From Candidatus Omnitrophota bacterium (GTDB taxonomy: Bacteria; Omnitrophota; Gorgyraeia; Gygaellales; JAHJCI01), in assembly GCA_018813085.1 (NCBI GenBank), contig JAHJCI010000021.1, positions 1-5,006 on the forward strand: DNA of 5,006 bases. Reading direction: 5' to 3'. This document shows positions 3,960 to 5,006 of the stretch, one piece after another. Within the stretch, counting starts at the first letter, position 1, and each line of letters opens with the position of its first letter. The notes under the pieces were generated by a model. The model saw nothing but the letters and a program-made list of their open reading frames with translations. It was not told where the DNA came from and ran no database searches. The position numbers were made by a program, and so were the translations under genes.

Positions 3960-5006
3960 ATCCTTTTGGTATCGGCGATGTATTATTTTCCACGCCATTA
4001 ATCCGTAATTTAAGGTTCTATTACCCGGATGCTTTTATTGCAGTTGCGGTTCAGAAAAAAACCGCGCCCCTCTTAGAAAATAATCCAAATATAAACAGAG
4101 TTATTACTTTCAGCCGGGGCGATTATAAGAATTTATCCCGTAGGTCAAGGCTGCAGGCTTTAAAGCTGCTTCTTGAGACAATACGCCAAGTGCAGGGATT
4201 AAAATTAGACATTTGTTTTGATTTATCCCTGGAGCACCGCTATAGTTTATTGCTAAAATTGCTCAACGTGAAGCAGCGTATCGGCTACAACTATAAAAAA
4301 CGCGGCAGGTTTCTTACTGATAAGATTAGTATAGATGGATATAGGCAGGAGCATGTCGTAGATTACCATCTTCAACTTTTAAAATTCCTGGGGCTCAAGC
4401 CGCGTGAGGGCAACCTGGAGTTATTTCTTTCTCAGAGCCAAAAGGATTGGGCCAGGGATTTTCTGGATCATAACGTTATAGAAAAGAGCGACTTGTTAAT
4501 CGGAGTTGCACCTTTTGGCGGAGAGACATTCGGAAGCCGGGCACTTATTAAACACTGGCCGGTTGAGAATTATGCTAAACTTTGCGATTTGTTAATCGAA
4601 AGACTAAAAGCAAAGATTATTATTTTATCAGGCCCCCAAGAGAAGGCAGGGCTTAATCATCTCCTATCCCTTATGCATAATAAGGCAGTCCATACCACAG
4701 AAGCCAGCATAATGCAACTAGCTGCGGTCACGGCAGGTTGCAGGCTGGTAATCTCTAATGATACAGGTCCCTTGCGCTTTGCCAATGCCCTGAATGTTCC
4801 CAGCTTGTCTTTATTCGGACCGGTTGATGAAAAAGTTTACGGCCCTTATCCTGCCTCTTGCCGCAATGCGGTATTAAAAAAAGACTTTACTTGCCGTCCG
4901 TGTTACCTGAATTTCAGGGTATCTGAATGCCTTTACCAGAGGCGCTGCCTTACCTCGATTAAGATAGAAGAGGTTTTTCTGGAAGCAGAAAATTTATTAA
5001 ATAAAA
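3929..5006 (+). CDS. Glycosyltransferase family 9 (LPS heptosyltransferase-like), runs off the window end
   Basis: This is a GT-B fold enzyme related to ADP-heptose:LPS heptosyltransferases (WaaC/WaaF/RfaF), which add sugars to the lipopolysaccharide core at the inner face of the inner membrane. The frame is open from the ATG at 3929 to the last base, giving 359 codons without a stop. Family members are about 340-370 residues, so only a few residues are likely missing. Features are the N-terminal ILIVNPFGIGDVLFSTPLIR (7-26), IGVAPFGG (191-198) with KHWPVENYAKLCDLL (208-222), and the nucleotide-sugar motif ISNDTGPLRFANAL (275-288) followed by VPSLSLFGPVDEKVYGP (290-306). Four C-terminal cysteines (C322, C325, C334, C340) match the cysteine-rich tail of many relatives. 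The usual histidine of DTGPxH is arginine (R283). The start overlaps the previous gene by 31 nt in another frame and has only a weak purine-rich site, fitting translational coupling. The acceptor and donor sugar are not determined. Confidence 0.92.
   Translation, partial: MPEEKHILIVNPFGIGDVLFSTPLIRNLRFYYPDAFIAVAVQKKTAPLLENNPNINRVITFSRGDYKNLSRRSRLQALKLLLETIRQVQGLKLDICFDLSLEHRYSLLLKLLNVKQRIGYNYKKRGRFLTDKISIDGYRQEHVVDYHLQLLKFLGLKPREGNLELFLSQSQKDWARDFLDHNVIEKSDLLIGVAPFGGETFGSRALIKHWPVENYAKLCDLLIERLKAKIIILSGPQEKAGLNHLLSLMHNKAVHTTEASIMQLAAVTAGCRLVISNDTGPLRFANALNVPSLSLFGPVDEKVYGPYPASCRNAVLKKDFTCRPCYLNFRVSECLYQRRCLTSIKIEEVFLEAENLLNK

Overview
The window looks like a piece of a chromosome from a Gram-negative (diderm) bacterium with moderate GC content. 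The diderm inference rests on an LptF/LptG-type lipopolysaccharide export permease and a family 9 (heptosyltransferase-like) glycosyltransferase. The gene mix and codon style would fit an uncultivated lineage such as Omnitrophota, but that is only an impression and no marker here fixes the taxonomy.

Layout. Bases 1-58 encode, on the + strand, what appears to be the C-terminal tail of seryl-tRNA synthetase. It runs head-on into a minus-strand LptF/LptG permease gene (16-849) that lacks its last third. Both genes break in the same ~18 bases, so this end is a junction: either an assembly chimera or a real rearrangement. Next on the minus strand comes comF (912-1694), separated from lptF by a perfect 22-bp hairpin that begins inside the last codons of comF. 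Between comF and the rightward genes is a compact divergent promoter region (about 1695-1769). Two consensus-like sigma-70 promoters sit back to back there and share a 12-bp palindrome that supplies both -35 boxes.

Rightward from there is a tight gene string: pyrE-like orotate phosphoribosyltransferase (1770-2327), a DegT/DnrJ/EryC1-family sugar aminotransferase (2329-3438), a small DUF4254-like protein with an internal duplication (3477-3959), and a GT9 glycosyltransferase (3929 to beyond the window end). Gaps are 1 nt, 38 nt and a 31-nt overlap, so this is probably one transcript.

How they fit together. The rightward genes suggest a cell-envelope glycan locus: an amino-sugar-forming enzyme, a GT9 transferase that adds a sugar to a lipopolysaccharide core or similar polymer, and an associated small helical protein. 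A pyrimidine biosynthesis gene heads the string. The leftward genes are a PRTase-fold ComF protein and an LPS exporter subunit. Apart from the damaged left end, the gene families are known ones. I see no CRISPR array, RNA gene, insertion sequence or clearly new multi-gene system. The most interesting points are the junction, the shared divergent promoter with almost no 5' leaders, the long hairpin, and the tandem duplication in the DUF4254-like protein. There is no gene-free stretch longer than 300 bases.
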